From assembly GCA_019973155.2 (NCBI GenBank), contig BPQB01000025.1, positions 310,001-374,000 of the forward strand: 64,000 nucleotides of DNA, written 5' to 3'. The notes beneath the pieces are model-generated. The model saw nothing but the letters and a program-made list of their open reading frames with translations, was not told where the DNA came from and did not search any database. This stretch comes from Phanerochaete sordida. Taxonomy: Eukaryota; Basidiomycota; Agaricomycetes; Polyporales; Phanerochaetaceae. Made by a program: the position numbers and the translations under genes. This document shows, one piece after another, positions 21,202 through 33,291 of this stretch (positions are counted from its first letter, which is position 1; every line of letters begins with the position of its first letter).

Positions 21202-23763
21202 TCACCTATTGGCCAGCTTTTCCAAGTAGTCGCCACCCGCGAGCTGGAACTCGCCCGTGCCGCTGCTGACCATCTTCCCGCCCTTCTTCGTGAGGCGGCC
21301 CTGCTCGCGCACGACCTTCTCCATGCGCTTCTCCGCATCGCCGACGTCGAAGTCCTCGTCCTCGTCGCCGCGTGCGCCCCGCGGCTTGCGCGCGGTCTTC
21401 AGCGCCGCCTTCGCCTTCGCCTTCTTGGCCTTCGCCTGCGCGCCCGTCACCGCGGACGGCGCGTCGCGGAGCGCGAACGCCTTCGCCAGGTGTCCAAGGT
21501 GCAGGTGCCGCACGTGGAAGATATGCTTCTCGTCCGACGGGTGTGTGGCGTACGCACGGATGTGCGAGAGGAAGGCCTTGCGTGCCGCTTCGATGTTCTG
21601 AAGGTATCGTCAGAACAGGAATTCGGTTGATCGAGAGCGGACATACCTCTTTGCCTCGGAGCACCCACCGCTCGAAAGACAGCTGCACCTCCGTCGCGCG
21701 CTCCTCGAACTCGCGTCCCTGCCCGCCGAAGCCGCTGCGGAGCACCTCGTCGACTGGGACCGCCTGGAGTGCAACAGTGCCCTTCTTGTCCTCAGGCGGA
21801 TGGTCGCCCTGCATCTTCGTCTCCACCCACTTCACCCACTCTTGCTCGCTAGGCGAGACGAAGCTCCATGCCTCGCCGCCCTTGCCGACACGCGCTGTGC
21901 GCCCGACACGGTGCACGTACTCGGTCGCGCCGCCCTCCGTGGGCAGGTCATACTGCACGACTGCGCGCACGAGCGGGAGATCGAGACCACGCGACGCGAC
22001 GGATGTGCACAGGAGGATCGACGAGGTGGCGCCGTTGTCGCTCTTCGAGCCGTTCGTTTTCGGCACGGCGGCGAACCGCTTGAGCGAGGCGAGACGCGTC
22101 TGCAGAGGGAGAGACCCGTGAAGACGGTAGATAGACGTGTCCGGAAGGAGAGGTGACTTCGTCTCAATTCCGTCGTTCGCCTTCTTGCGCTTCTTATCAC
22201 TCTCTTCGCCCCCTTTGCCCTCCTTGTCGGACCCTTCTTGGCCAGAGTCAGAGTCAGACTCGGCCTCCTCCTCGCCCATGGTGGTGCCGGCCAGAAGGTT
22301 CCAGTGATAGTCGACCGAGTCTGTACAGCTGAGGAAGACGATGATCTTGGACGTTCGCTTGCCCTGAGTCTGTGCGAGAAGAGTCCGCAAAAGCGCGATA
22401 AGGGCGACAAGACGGAGCTTCAGTGGCACGACCAGGTACTTCTGCGAGAGCTGCGACGGAGGGGTAAACTTGTTTCCTCCTGCAACGGCTTCAGCCATAG
22501 CGTCTGCGGCAGGCTTAGACGGGTCGAGGGCCCTCAACGGCTCATCAGCCTGGGTAGCCTTGATGACGATGGGGTTGAGTAGCGTAGTGCCGGCCAGCTT
22601 CTGTACGTCTTCGCGGATTGTGGCTGAACAGAGAATCGTCCGTCTCCGCCTCTCCCAGTCCCAGCCACCGACCTCCATGCTGCTGCCCTCATCGACTGCC
22701 TGCTTCGCGAGCTTCCGCCGTCCATCCAGACCCTTAACAATGCCCGTAATCGTCTCCTCGAAGCCAAGCTCCATGAGCCTGTCGGCTTCGTCGAGCACGA
22801 GCCAGCGGCACTTGCCGACGTTGAAGGAGGCAGTATTTTGTAGGTGGTCGAGGAGGCGACCCGGGGTGGAGACAAGGATGGGAACACCCTTCCGCAGGCG
22901 AGCCTTCTCGTGCTGCCTGGTAGAACCACCTGTGAGCAGACCTGAGACCAGCCAACGAGTAAGGCGCGGACCAGAGGACGGGTCGTCCGCAGATTCGTCT
23001 GGCGGACGGAGACGCATCTGAAGTAATGCTTCTAGTACGTCCGATATTTGTTTCGCCAGCTCTCGCGTAGGAGCAATGATGATAGCGAGAGTACCAATCG
23101 AGCGGTCGATGTACGAGAGGGAGCTGAGAGGAAGGAGGTCTTGTATGATCGGTAGCAGGAAAGAGAGCGTTTTGCCGGAACCCGTCTGCGACTGTATGAA
23201 AACGTCTCGTGCAGAGGTATCTTCTTCCATGCTAGACAAGAGGGCAGGGAGGGCGGCACGCTGAATAGACGTCGGCTTCTCGATGCTCATCTTCGTTTGC
23301 AGGTGGTTGGTGATGAGAGGGTCCAGACCCAGTCCAGGGAACGAAGAGGTATCAAGAGGGGCATTGCTGGGACGAGCATACAGGCTTGGTGCTGGAGCAG
23401 CAGCAGGTCGCTCGATTTTCGGGTTGGAAGTGAAGAGGGAAGAGATCACTTGGGAAGGCTTTGAAGGACCTGGTACGCGAACGGCTGGACCTTCAGCAGG
23501 TGCAAGTGCCGGTGCCTCTTTGCGAGGCTTCTTAGCGGGTCGTGTGCCATCTGAGGGTCGTTGTGCTGAAGGAGCTTCCTGCGGTCTCTCCTTTCGTTTC
23601 GCCACACGCTTTGCCTTTACGCTACAATAGATGTGAACGCCGTCCTCAAAAGCAAGTCAGGTGATGGTGCGTACCGGTCAGTCCATCGCCCACCCTTCTT
23701 CGCGCTGCCCTTAGTCGCAGGACCTGCGTCGAGCTCGAGATTGAGTACAAGGTCGTCATCCAT
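21202..23763 (-). CDS. DBP7: ATP-dependent RNA helicase Dbp7 (DEAD box)
   Basis: Nucleolar helicase for 60S ribosomal subunit assembly. Three exons: 23763-23675, 23621-21647 and 21597-21202. Exon 1 supplies the family N-terminus ([23 protein letters not shown]) and splices to [13 protein letters not shown]; a start at 23605 would miss it. Helicase motifs in order: Q-like [15 protein letters not shown], Ia PTRELAKQ, Ib [69 protein letters not shown]. An acidic/basic insert between the two RecA domains ([20 protein letters not shown]) is usual for the family. The last exon begins [20 protein letters not shown], the Dbp7-specific C-terminal region, and ends [10 protein letters not shown]. Confidence 0.96.
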
Positions 23764-24086
23764 TTTCAAGTGAGCACAGGAGCGAAACGATTTTCGAGAG
23801 CAGCTGCGTCCAAAAGCGGGAATAGCACGATAAGATGAAGCAACGTCCTCGGAGAAACAGATAAGATCGGCTACTTCTCTTCCACGGTCGCAAGCATCTG
23901 ACATGCCCCAGACCTCGCGAGGTCCTTCACGTTTCACTCCACTCTGTTCACTCGTCGCTGCTCTCGGCGACGCAGAGGTGGCTACGGACTGGCTAGAACG
24001 CGGTCGAGATGGCGTCCAAGGAACGGGAGCAATGTACGTCGCGTCGCTGTGCACCGTAGAACAAGACGTGCTGATCATGCAGCGCG
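23764..24086. promoter_or_regulatory. Divergent promoter, DBP7 and MFS transporter
   Basis: 323 bp separate the two divergent starts, so both core promoters must lie here. No TATA box or named operator was recognised. Confidence 0.4.
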
Positions 24087-26253
24087 ATGACTGCTAGTAG
24101 ACCCCAGCGGAGCATCGGAGCATTCAACCCAGGTTCGTCCTCCACGCTGCACTACAGGCATGACTCTCAAAGCGATGTCTCAGAATAGACAGCTGCGGAC
24201 CTGGCTGAGTCGGAGGCACCCAGAACAACAGCTGCAAGGAAGGATGAAGAGTCCAAGGACCCGTACGAGGTGGTCCTAGATCCTGCAGACGACCCGAAGA
24301 ACATGAACAGCTTCAGGAAGTGGGTCATCTTGCTAGTGATATGCAGCGGCGCTCTTTGCGCCACATGTGCCTCATCCATGGTGCGTGCGTCTCGCTCAGC
24401 GCGGTAGGTGCATCCTCTAATTTCAGAGGCTACAACACCCAGGCTTCGTTCACAGAAACTGGCATTAGCGAGGACTTTCATGTAGGACACGAGGTCTCCA
24501 TCTTAGGCATCAGCCTATACGTTCTTGGCCTCGGCCTTGGCCCTCTGCTCATAGGCCCACTGTCTGAAGTGCATGGCCGTAACGCCATCTACAGGGTATC
24601 GTACTTGATATTCTTCGCATTTTCCTGGGCAGTAGCATTCCCGCCAGACATTGGTCAGTTCTTTCCTCTTCGCTGTAACTTGCAGAATGCTCAAACTCCA
24701 GCAGCTGTCTACCTCATCTTCCGTTTCTTGACGGGGTTCAGTAGCTCTGCGTTCCTCAGCGTCGCAGGCGGTAGCGTCAGCGACCTTTTCGAAAATGACA
24801 AAGTCGCAACGTGAGTGTGTCTGAGGCGATCTGCTATCTCCGAAGTCTGCTGACCCACCTCTGCCGGCAGGCCTATGGCTGTCTACACTGTTTCGCCGTT
24901 CATCGGGCCCGCCGCCGGTCCCTTAATCAGTGGGTACGTGTAGCAGCTCCTATGCCGCGAGCTATGTGCCGACATGCATGTCAGATTTATCAACCAGGTG
25001 CGTGCGATGTCCGGCCGTCCTTGTACAAGCATTCAAATACACATCGCCCCACAGAATGCCAACTGGAGATGGACGTACAGAACACTTGTCATCTGGATAT
25101 TCGTAGAATTAGCATTTATCGTGCTGGTAAGAACTTGTTGCTCGCGCGTTACATTTGAGCTCATCTGCATCTGCGTAGCTGGTGCCGGAAACTTACGTTC
25201 CAGCAATTCTCAAGCGGAAGGCACAAATGTAGCTGTCTTCTCTCCGCCGTAGCCAATCAGCTACTCACTCATGCTCGCCTGCTCTTCAGACTCCGCAAAA
25301 CGACTGGGGATAATCGCTACTGGGCGCCGCTAGAAAAGCGAGAGAGAAGCTTGCTGCACTCCGTGGCCATGAGCTGCTATGTGCCCTTCAGTCAGTTCGC
25401 TTTTGTCAAGACTCATTGCGCTATGCTGACAAAAAATTCCAGAGTTGATGGCTCTTGAGTCCATGGCACTGCTGCTCAACCTATGGTACAAACTGATCTC
25501 TCTGTGGTATATTCGCCGCTCACTCGAGTTACCGCGCAGGGCTGCTCTAATCCTTGGCATTCAATACTTGACTTTCCAAGCATTCCCGATCATATTCGAG
25601 GATGGCCATCATTTCAATGTACAGTCCACAGGGATGTCGTTCATCGGGATGGGTCTCGGCCTCTTACTGGGCCTGGCTTGTCAGCCTATCATCAATATGT
25701 CCGTCCTAGTCGAATTTCTGACGTGCCACGCAATTGACCCACATATTCTACAGCTTCTTGCGCAAGCAGAAGATCAAGTATAATGGCAACCCACCACCAG
25801 AAATACGTCTGGTCATCGGCATGTGGGGCGCTGTCCTCATTCCGATCAGCCTTTTCTGGCTCGCCTTCACGACGTATCCTCATGTGCACTGGATCGTCCC
25901 CATAATCGCGTCCGTCCCATTCGGCATCGGCATCCTCTTCTGCTTCTCGACCATCTTCACGTATCTCGTCACTGCATACCGGCCGATAGCTGCGTCTGCG
26001 ATGTCCTCAAACACCTTCGTGCGCACGTCGTTCGCCGCGGCGTTTCCGCTCTTCGCTGGGCAGATGTACCACCGCCTCGGAACGGTCGGCGCGACCGCAC
26101 TGCTCGCGGGTTTGACGACCCTCGCTGCGCCTATTCCGTGAGTCGCCCTCGACATCATCTGCGGAGCCGGCTGCTCATCTCGAGTGTCTCAGGTTCGTCT
26201 TCTACAAAATCGGGGCTCGGCTTCGAGCTCGCTCGCGTTTTACTGGAGCCTAG
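24087..26253 (+). CDS. MFS transporter, DHA1 (drug:proton antiporter) type
   Basis: Plasma-membrane secondary transporter, probably exporting polyamines, drugs or other toxic small molecules. The start MTASRPQRSIGAFNP splices over a 60-nt intron (24133-24192) to AADLAESEAP; reading through the intron would meet a TAG. Then comes DPADDPKNMNSFRKW, the family's N-terminal motif before the first helix. Later landmarks are LGPLLIGPLSEVHGRNAIYR (the motif-A region between helices 2 and 3), RFLTGFSSSAFLSVAGGSVS, then FIGPAAGPLISG (motif C) and NWRWTYRTLVIWIF. The C-terminal half includes LRKTTGDNRYWAPLEK, GMSFIGMGLGLLLGL, FGIGILFCFSTIFTYLVTAY and the end VFYKIGARLRARSRFTGA. About eight short introns. 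Substrate is not predictable. Confidence 0.9.
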
Positions 26254-26490
26254 AACTATCTTTCTCACGTCCTCTCACATGCTAATCTCGCTGCTGACGA
26301 TTGTATCCGTACATTTGCAATGGACCAGTCATATGCCATTGCTTATCATTCTCCTCCGTGTGGAGATGGAGACGGTGATTTTTGCTACGTGTACATCGGT
26401 ACTAATACATGCTAATAAACAATAGATAAGCACTGCCAGCAGGTCATAAAGAACACAGGTGTCGCGATGACGTATCGGTCGGTCATTACT

Positions 26491-27854
26491 TCACTCGTAC
26501 ACGCGCACGGCAGCGATGTCCCAGTACGCGTTCTGGAACGCGAGAGGGTTGTTGTTGACATAGTCTGCCCGAGGGTTGAGTGCTCTGTCCTCAAATGAAG
26601 TTGATCAAGTACGTACCGACGCAGCTTCCGGGGCAGCCAGAGTTGCCGTAGACAGCACCCGCCCAATCACCACCTGCGAAGATCTGTGAGCAAAGTCCCG
26701 CGGAAGCGTATGGTGGAGCACGTACAGAAGGTGAGGTTGATGATGATGTTGTTCTCGTCAAAGTGCGAGCCGATGTCACAGTCCGTGTTCGGGAAGAACG
26801 CGGTGGGCGTGCCCTGGCGGCCCGCTCAGCCTTCGTTGCGCCACGGACGATGTTATAGAAAATGCACGCACCCAGTTGTCAGTGTCGATTGAGCCCGCGC
26901 CGCTTGAGAGATCCGACGGCGTCGCCCCGTTGCGCGGGAAGAACCAGACCTTGATGAAGTCGTTCGTGCGCTCCATGGCGTACCAGCCACCACCGAGGCC
27001 GTTGAGCCCGGGCCCGTAGCTCACCGAGGTCGGAGCCTGCACACCGCAGCCGGTGTTGCCGTCGGTGTTAACGTCGCAGTTCAGGCCCGTCGGCGTGCCT
27101 GTCTCCGCGCGGGAGGCGGGCATGTTGCAGTTCGCGCCGGTGTGCAGCGTCATCGCGTTGGGTGCCTGGTCGTTCACACCTTCGATCCTGGAGAGACAAT
27201 TTGTCAGACCGAAGTAAGGCAGAAAAGCGGAGTAACTCACTGAAACACGAGAAGTGTGGAGAGGCAGGAAGGGGTAACGGCAGATTGCGATGCTCGTCCA
27301 TCAGAACTGCAGTATATGGCGAAAGAAGAAGCTTACGATGTCGACTTCGCCGCCGTTGGGCCAATCGTTGCCGTCGGTCTCCCAGAACGCAGGCCAAGTT
27401 CCGCAGCCTTGCGGCATGTGGCGGACATCAATGCTGCAATGCGAGTCAGACGCGGAGGGCGAAGACCACATAAGGTTTGCTCACATGGCGACGTGAGTGG
27501 TGTACGTCTTCACGCTGCGGATGCGCACGCTGTCGCGACCCGGTCCACTGGCACTGAGCACAGTGGTGTCGTCTGCCCTCAGAATCAGGGTGTCGCCTGA
27601 CGCGAAGGTAAGGTTTTTGGAAACAGCAGTCGCCTGGTCGACGTAGTTTCTAAACAAATAATTCAACAAGCAGTCTCGACAAACCATGCGTTATGGACTT
27701 ACACTCGGCCGTGGGTGGGATCAGCGATAGCTTCATGGACCCACGTTGAGAGGAACGTGCTACCAACGTAGTTGTCGGTGAGGGCGTAGGTGGCACCGAG
27801 AGCCCGAGAGAGACAGGACGCAAGGACGACGAAGCTGGTCAAGGTCGCACGCAT
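26491..27854 (-). CDS. Secreted GH16 endo-beta-1,3(4)-glucanase (laminarinase), possible splice or frame defect
   Basis: Secreted enzyme that hydrolyses beta-1,3/1,4- or 1,3/1,6-glucans. Signal peptide [20 protein letters not shown], then mature [18 protein letters not shown]. Exons follow the Phanerochaete Lam16A pattern as I remember it: [70 protein letters not shown], then [77 protein letters not shown] and the end [15 protein letters not shown]. The nucleophile and acid/base are the two Glu of the E-V-D-x-x-E motif. The intron between these two residues (about 27189-27342) is longer than its neighbours, and its GTAAGC donor and CCAG acceptor leave one base too many, so either splicing is non-canonical or the gene is broken here. 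Confidence 0.92.
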
Positions 27855-27945
27855 GGCTGTGAACTCTGTATGGGACGAGGAGGGCCGAGGACGGGGATCG
27901 AGGACGAGAGCTGTTTGCTGAGCTCCCAAAGCGCAGGGACGCCAT

Positions 27946-27952
27946 CTTTATA
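27946..27952 (-). promoter_or_regulatory. TATA box of the GH16 gene
   Basis: TATAAAG on the minus strand, about 92-98 bp upstream of the ATG at 27854. Confidence 0.6.
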
Positions 27953-27959
27953 GTTCGCA

Positions 27960-29794
27960 TTCTCGCGCTCTCGAAAAATAAACATACTTCTCGCTAGTCA
28001 TGAGATGCGCCGACAAGCACTCGCAAGCACTAGCGAAACTGTTCGCATGCCTGTGCGCCGGGTACCACCCGGCTGCGTTCCACGAGAAGTCGGGAAATCG
28101 GGCCCTACGCCCGCCCAGACGATGTGCGCAGATGCGCAGAGCGGCACCCGTGCACGAGCGAGCCGCCACGTCGCTTCCTACTGCGAAAATTTCGGTAAGA
28201 GGAGTGGCGACACATGACTGCAGTAGCAACGCACCCGCATGACAAGCCTAAAGGACACGCGTCACAACTCGGCTCAAAGCTTGCTAGAAGATCAGCAGGA
28301 TCACCTTCAGGGCGCTGAGAGGACCGGTGAGGGACGACATAGGAGGTAGACTGTTTCGGCTGCAATCTTAGCTTGACATAGTGAGGGGAGCATTGGAGCA
28401 TTCAGATGCGAGGATCTGAGAACAGCGTTCTCGATATGTTGTGTAGTGAAATTCAGGTGAGCTGAGCGGAACGGAATGTGAGACGGAGCTTGAGCTGGTT
28501 GAGCTGGAAGAAGCGGCGACTTCACGATTTTCTCCTAGGGTCGACGGATAAGGACATGTGAGATCTCCTTCCTGCAATGATAGACATGGAGCATCACGAG
28601 TCGACCTCCGGCGTCCGAGGACGAAAGTAACCCGTGGAAGAGCGGGACGATGCTCGTCGTTGACACTCGGCGGGAGTGCACCCGACACGGGTACGTCAGA
28701 CGACTCCAGCGCGCACACTGAGGTGGACCTGCGTGATCCGTCAAGAAGCACCGGGAGACCGGTTCGGAAGCCTTCCTGCAGCGCTTCATTCCCACAGCAT
28801 GCGATAGGCGGAAAAAAGTCGTCTCTGAGGCGTATGTCAGCTGGGATGCGGCAGCATTGTGCACAGCAAGCTTACCGGTAAACGTGTCGCGGGGTAAGAA
28901 GATGTCACCGTAGGGGTGTGGGGCAAATCACGAGTGCCATCGCGCGCACGAGTGCGGGTCCCTCATGTTGCAGAAGTGGAATAAGCTTGCACCGTATGGC
29001 CATCGCAGAATACAAGACGTCAAATGCATGTCCTTGCAGCGGTGGGACTGAGATCCGCATGGGCCGACGGGCTATTTTGAGAGACCCTCACATAAGGTGT
29101 ACACAGCGGTCTCGCAGCGTAGCTTTGTCTGTCAATCTGTCATCTGCGTGTCTGTGTAATTCGGAAGGTATCGTGTAGATGCGCACTGTTCGAAAGCACA
29201 TGCATTCCATTAGCCTTTGTCTATCTCAGCGGCGAAACACATGGACGTACATTTCGAGGGTATCGTCGAACGGGCACCAGGGCGAAGAAGACCACAAATG
29301 CACACCGGTTTCTGATCCCGACCTACCTTATTCCGCTGCTCGGCCTGCGACGTGGCAAGCTCACGATTCAACTTTTCGAGCATCGACTCTTACTGGTCGA
29401 TCATAATGAGCGACGAGGTGTGCGCCTCGGCTGTATCCCTGCACACCAAAGCGCTGTGAAGACGCACTGGTTGCAGAATCAGTGGCTCTCAAAATTCGCG
29501 CACAAATTCTCTCACATCGTCGAATGGGCGCAACCTGATGTGTGAAGGCCCTACGTCCTCGTGGCGGTTGGCAGCAACGTCGTGTTATTCAACCACCGCT
29601 TGGATGTGCGACGCCAAGTCGCTCGTCGGAGTTTGCGGAAAGATGCACGTGGCACGGTGGCAGTACCAACCCTCCGCGATGTCGCTGGGGCCCCTTATTC
29701 TCCGCTTTGGCAGGCGACGATACTGTTTGTCTCACCTCTCCGAGCTCTCATTCCTTCATAAGTGATACATCTAGCTCAACGTATAAGGACGCAG
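27960..29794. other. Intergenic region, no credible gene
   Basis: About 1.8 kb with lower GC than the neighbouring genes. Open frames are short, lack motifs and do not join by splice sites. It may hold decayed sequence; no terminal repeats or transposase motifs were recognised by eye. Confidence 0.4.
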
Positions 29795-32700
29795 ATGTAG
29801 GTGAACTATCGTCATCAATCCCGCGGATTATTCATCGAATTACAGGAGCGGCCACGACCGTCCGCCGACTCGAAGGGATCTTGAAGCTCGTCTGCCTAAC
29901 GAGATTGTGGTTAGAATCCTCGAGGATCTTCCTTCTCTTGAGGTTGTGCGGTGTCGGGGAGTGAGTGATACAGGGTCGAGTAGTTCAAGCATGCATTGGA
30001 CTGACCACTACCACTCACTGCGTCTGTTGAAAAATATTCTCTGCGTGGATACATAATGCTTCGCTATTGAGTTTGTGTGAATCGGATCGTAGTTTGGGTG
30101 TCATGCGTGAACAGGTGCCAGGTTACACACCCTCGGGCGCATCTGTGGCAGAGGTGCAGACACGCAAACCACGTCAAGGCGCGCGTTATGAAACCTCCGT
30201 AGTATACGAAATCGCCTGGTCTGCTACTTAATCGATTGGCGGCGCGTCAGACTCTTCCAGGCCTACGACCTAGAATACGAATGATTTTGTTGGCTACCTA
30301 TACTACGGTCAGTATCCTATCATCCTGTGCAACGAGGGCTCATTAATCATTGTCGACGACCCTTGGTCACTCCCTCAACGTGGACCACTGCCATGAACGC
30401 CCTCACTTTCCCGTGTGCCTTCTCTTCTCCTTTCGCTTTCAGGCGCACCTTGACGTCGAAGGAACTACCGGACCGTAGACAGACGATCTAGGAGGCTTTT
30501 GGAAAAGGTGCGCCAGGTGTTGCACTGTACTCTGCTGCTGATGTCATGCGTACATTGGCAGACGGGCCTGCCGTGCTGCAGGGTTCGACGTCAAGAGCGC
30601 AGGATACACGGGCAACCTCAAGAGTAATGCATCACATGGCGAGTGTGGCACGGCGTCCAAGACCGCTGCTGGCGATGCGCGGGACGCGGAAGGGTCCTCA
30701 CACGGTACGTTCATTTCTCACTCTCGTCGGCGCAGCGGCACTAACCCACCCCTTTGCAGCGCACACACCTGCGCTTGCTCCAGCTGCAGCTGTCGGGGGA
30801 GCGAAGATCGCTGCGCCGGTGTGGGCACTGGGTAGCCTCCCGCGCGTCGCGCTGGTGTATAGTCACGGCAGCCTTAACCGCGGCTAGCCAAGTCAGCCCA
30901 GCCCCAGACGCAGCCGCCCAGCACACGCTCACACCCCTCTTCATTGTGCTCGCCAGCCTCGCGTCTGCGTGCGCCCAGCGCAATACCACCATGGCGCCGC
31001 CCACTTCGCCACAGCGTCTTGCTCTCGCCAGCGCGATGAAGGACTCGGATACGCGAAGGATAGGACGGAGCGCGAGGCAAGCTTCAGTATTGATTGTACA
31101 AGTTTTCTCTCACACCTAGTTTGCAGGTTTCCTGCGGGAACATGTGACGTTCGCGCTCTACAGAAGCCCAGCCAGACGAGCTGGGGTACCCTCGCGGAGG
31201 ATGTCGCCGTAGACTCACGCCGTGAGCTTGGGGGCATCGGCGAATGGCAGATGGGCCTACGATAGCGTATCGATTTCGAAATCTATGTACCTTGATGAAA
31301 TCGAATTACCATCGCTGCGTGGATTCATTTTGGCGCAGCTGAAATATGCATGCGGATCCGTCCTGCACCGGGAGGTGTCGGTGCCGAGACTACGTAGGCT
31401 ACATATGAATCTTACGTGGTCGCACACCGCGATAGCTCATGGATTCAGAGTAGGATCCGTAAACTCATGTACCTTTTTTTTGCGAATCCGTGGGTATGAT
31501 ATTCGAGGAATGACGGGGTTGGAGATACCTTGGCCCTTTGAGGTATCTCTCAACGAATCCACGCCCGATTTCAGTCCGTTTTACGCAGTGACTTGCACAG
31601 GTTTGTCGTCGGTTCAGATCTCTGGTGGACGACACGCCATCGCTCCAGTACTCCCTTGATTGCGTCCTTGCGGGTGTGAGGCCAACTTCCTCTACACGAG
31701 TGGGCACCCACGACGCGCTAGAGAGGCTCCGTAAATGGCGCGAGTCTTCGATCACGCTCGATACGACGGAGGAGTACGAGCTACCGTACCTTCGACACGG
31801 TGCAAGCCGCCTCCCCGGTAGTAACACTGTTGTGGCGCGAACCTGCGTCGCCCAGGTCAGCCTGCAGAATAGGGACCTTCTCATCACGCAAATGCAGTCG
31901 AGATACCGTAACATCCCTCTCAAGCAATGGACTGTGAAATCACCAGGCCACCGTGCGCCGGTCTTCTTCGAGATGGATCAGCGCCAGGACCTCCTGATAG
32001 TGATAGAGAGCTTGTAGGTCTCTCAGCTGCCTGCATATCTGACGTTACTGATAGCAGCCGCACGACCAGTTATATTTCTGGGGAAGTCCTCTCAGGGCTT
32101 AAAATCGACAGTCTCTCGTTATCCACCGGTCAACGCCACCCGGCAGGACGCCAGCAACCCATCGAGCTCGCTTTTGCCTTCCCCGTAACATTCGTTACTG
32201 ATATGAGGCTCTACATCTCCGATCATCACATCGCAGTCATCCTCTTCCACTTAGGAAATCCGATGTCGCATTCCGAAATCTGGCTGTGGGACTGGAAGAC
32301 AGGCGAGCTTAAACTGGTATGCGTCGTCAGCTGCCTGCATGTAGACACGCAACTGACCCCTGCTTGGTAGAATATCTATGGCGTCCCTAAAATTGGACGC
32401 GTGCTTGCTTCTTCACTGGTCTTCCTTGATGCCACACATATTCTTGTGCCTCTCTGGACTCCCATGGGCCCTCTTCAGGACGCATATATAATGCACTTAC
32501 GGGTATTCAGCTTTGAGCCAGGCGATGCACTGCGCAGGACTTTTGAAGACACAGAGGCGGTAGCGGTGTTCATGCTTCCTGAACTCGGCCAACGGGTTAA
32601 TGTACTAAAGCTCGATGGTGGCGGGAACCCCTTCACGCAGCACCCGCCCCCGACCGACAGCGAGGCACCGTTCGAGGCGGACATGTGCTCGCGCATCTTC

Positions 32701-33291
32701 GTCCTCAACATTGTGCTCGAGACGAGCAGCGATCGTCAGCTGTACTTCCACCTCTTCGCGCCGATGGCTGTCTTCGAGCGCTCCTGCGCCGTGCGCCGAC
32801 TCCACGTCGTCGACTGGGACTCGTGGGCCGACGAGGCGCGGCTGGTGCGCAAGCAACCGCGCGGCATGGTCAGCGACGGTCACATTTTTCAGAATCGCGC
32901 CCTCTTCCCCGAACTCCGCGACTCAGGTGGCTCAGAGGAGACGGAATCGACCGACAGCACGCGCTTCGTCATCTACGACTTCTCGCTACCCGCGGCGCTG
33001 CGCCGCGACGCACAATCCCAGAAATTCCGCAACTGCGAATATTTCCTTGAGCCGACCGAGCTCGATAACGAGGGCAACGCGTGGGGGCACCCTATCACGA
33101 CCGGACAGTCGCTGCCATTCCGCAAGATTTGGACGCCCTTCAGGCTCCCGATGCGATCAGGCATGTTCTCACTTGTGGAGGATTCTGTGATCTTGGGGGA
33201 GAACGAGGAGTAAGTCTGCATCTTTTCGCCCCGGAGGTGTTCCTGACCTGATGCGGGGTGCAGGTCTTCGTGGCGTATCAAACAATTCTGA
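29795..33291 (+). CDS. F-box domain protein, interrupted by a 1.64-kb insert
   Basis: F-box proteins recruit substrates to SCF ubiquitin ligases and form a large family in polypores. The start codon seems to be made by splicing: AT at 29795-29796, a 49-nt intron with GTAGGT donor and TTACAG acceptor, then G at 29846, giving MSGHDRPPTRRDLEARLPNE. The F-box continues IVVRILEDLPSLEVVRCRG up to a GTGAGT donor at 29961; its continuation VCRRFRSLVDDTPSLQYSLD begins only at 31601. Downstream exons read RVGTHDALERLRKWRESSI, QDLLIVIES joined over a 46-nt intron to SRTTSYISGEVLSGLKI, IELAFAFPVTFVTDMRLYI, SDHHIAVILF and IWLWDWKTGELKL, then a long final coding exon with VLASSLVFLDATHILVPLW. Splicing at a GTAAGT near 33211 would give the end SSWRIKQF; otherwise it stops at 33213. 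Confidence 0.72.
29961..31600 (+). other. 1.64-kb insertion or giant intron inside the F-box
   Basis: Bounded by a GTGAGT donor and a TTGCACAG acceptor that join in frame, but about 30 times longer than other introns here. It holds degenerate coding-like segments: near 30510-30600 a frame reading EAFGKGAPGVALYSAADVMR, followed in a shifted frame by GFDVKSAGYTGNLKSN; and at 31280-31590 a frame reading DEIELPSLRGFILAQLK and VSVPRLRRLHMNL, like the leucine-rich C-terminus of another F-box protein. An 8-bp inverted repeat (GAGATACC/GGTATCTC) lies near 31520-31548. No transposase or clear terminal repeats were seen. Confidence 0.55.

Noticed and set aside
24186..24188. In-frame TAG between the MFS start codon and the transporter core, suggesting a pseudogene
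   Set aside because: A 60-nt intron 24133-24192 (GTTCGT donor, ACAG acceptor) removes the stop and keeps the frame.
30546..30887. 113-codon frame inside the F-box insert as an independent gene
   Set aside because: Its best-looking segment continues in another frame, so it is more likely decayed sequence than an active gene.
32009..32060. Stop codon in the F-box frame after QDLLIVIESL, suggesting a break
   Set aside because: A 46-nt intron with a GTAGGT donor and TGATAG acceptor bypasses it and restores the family frame.
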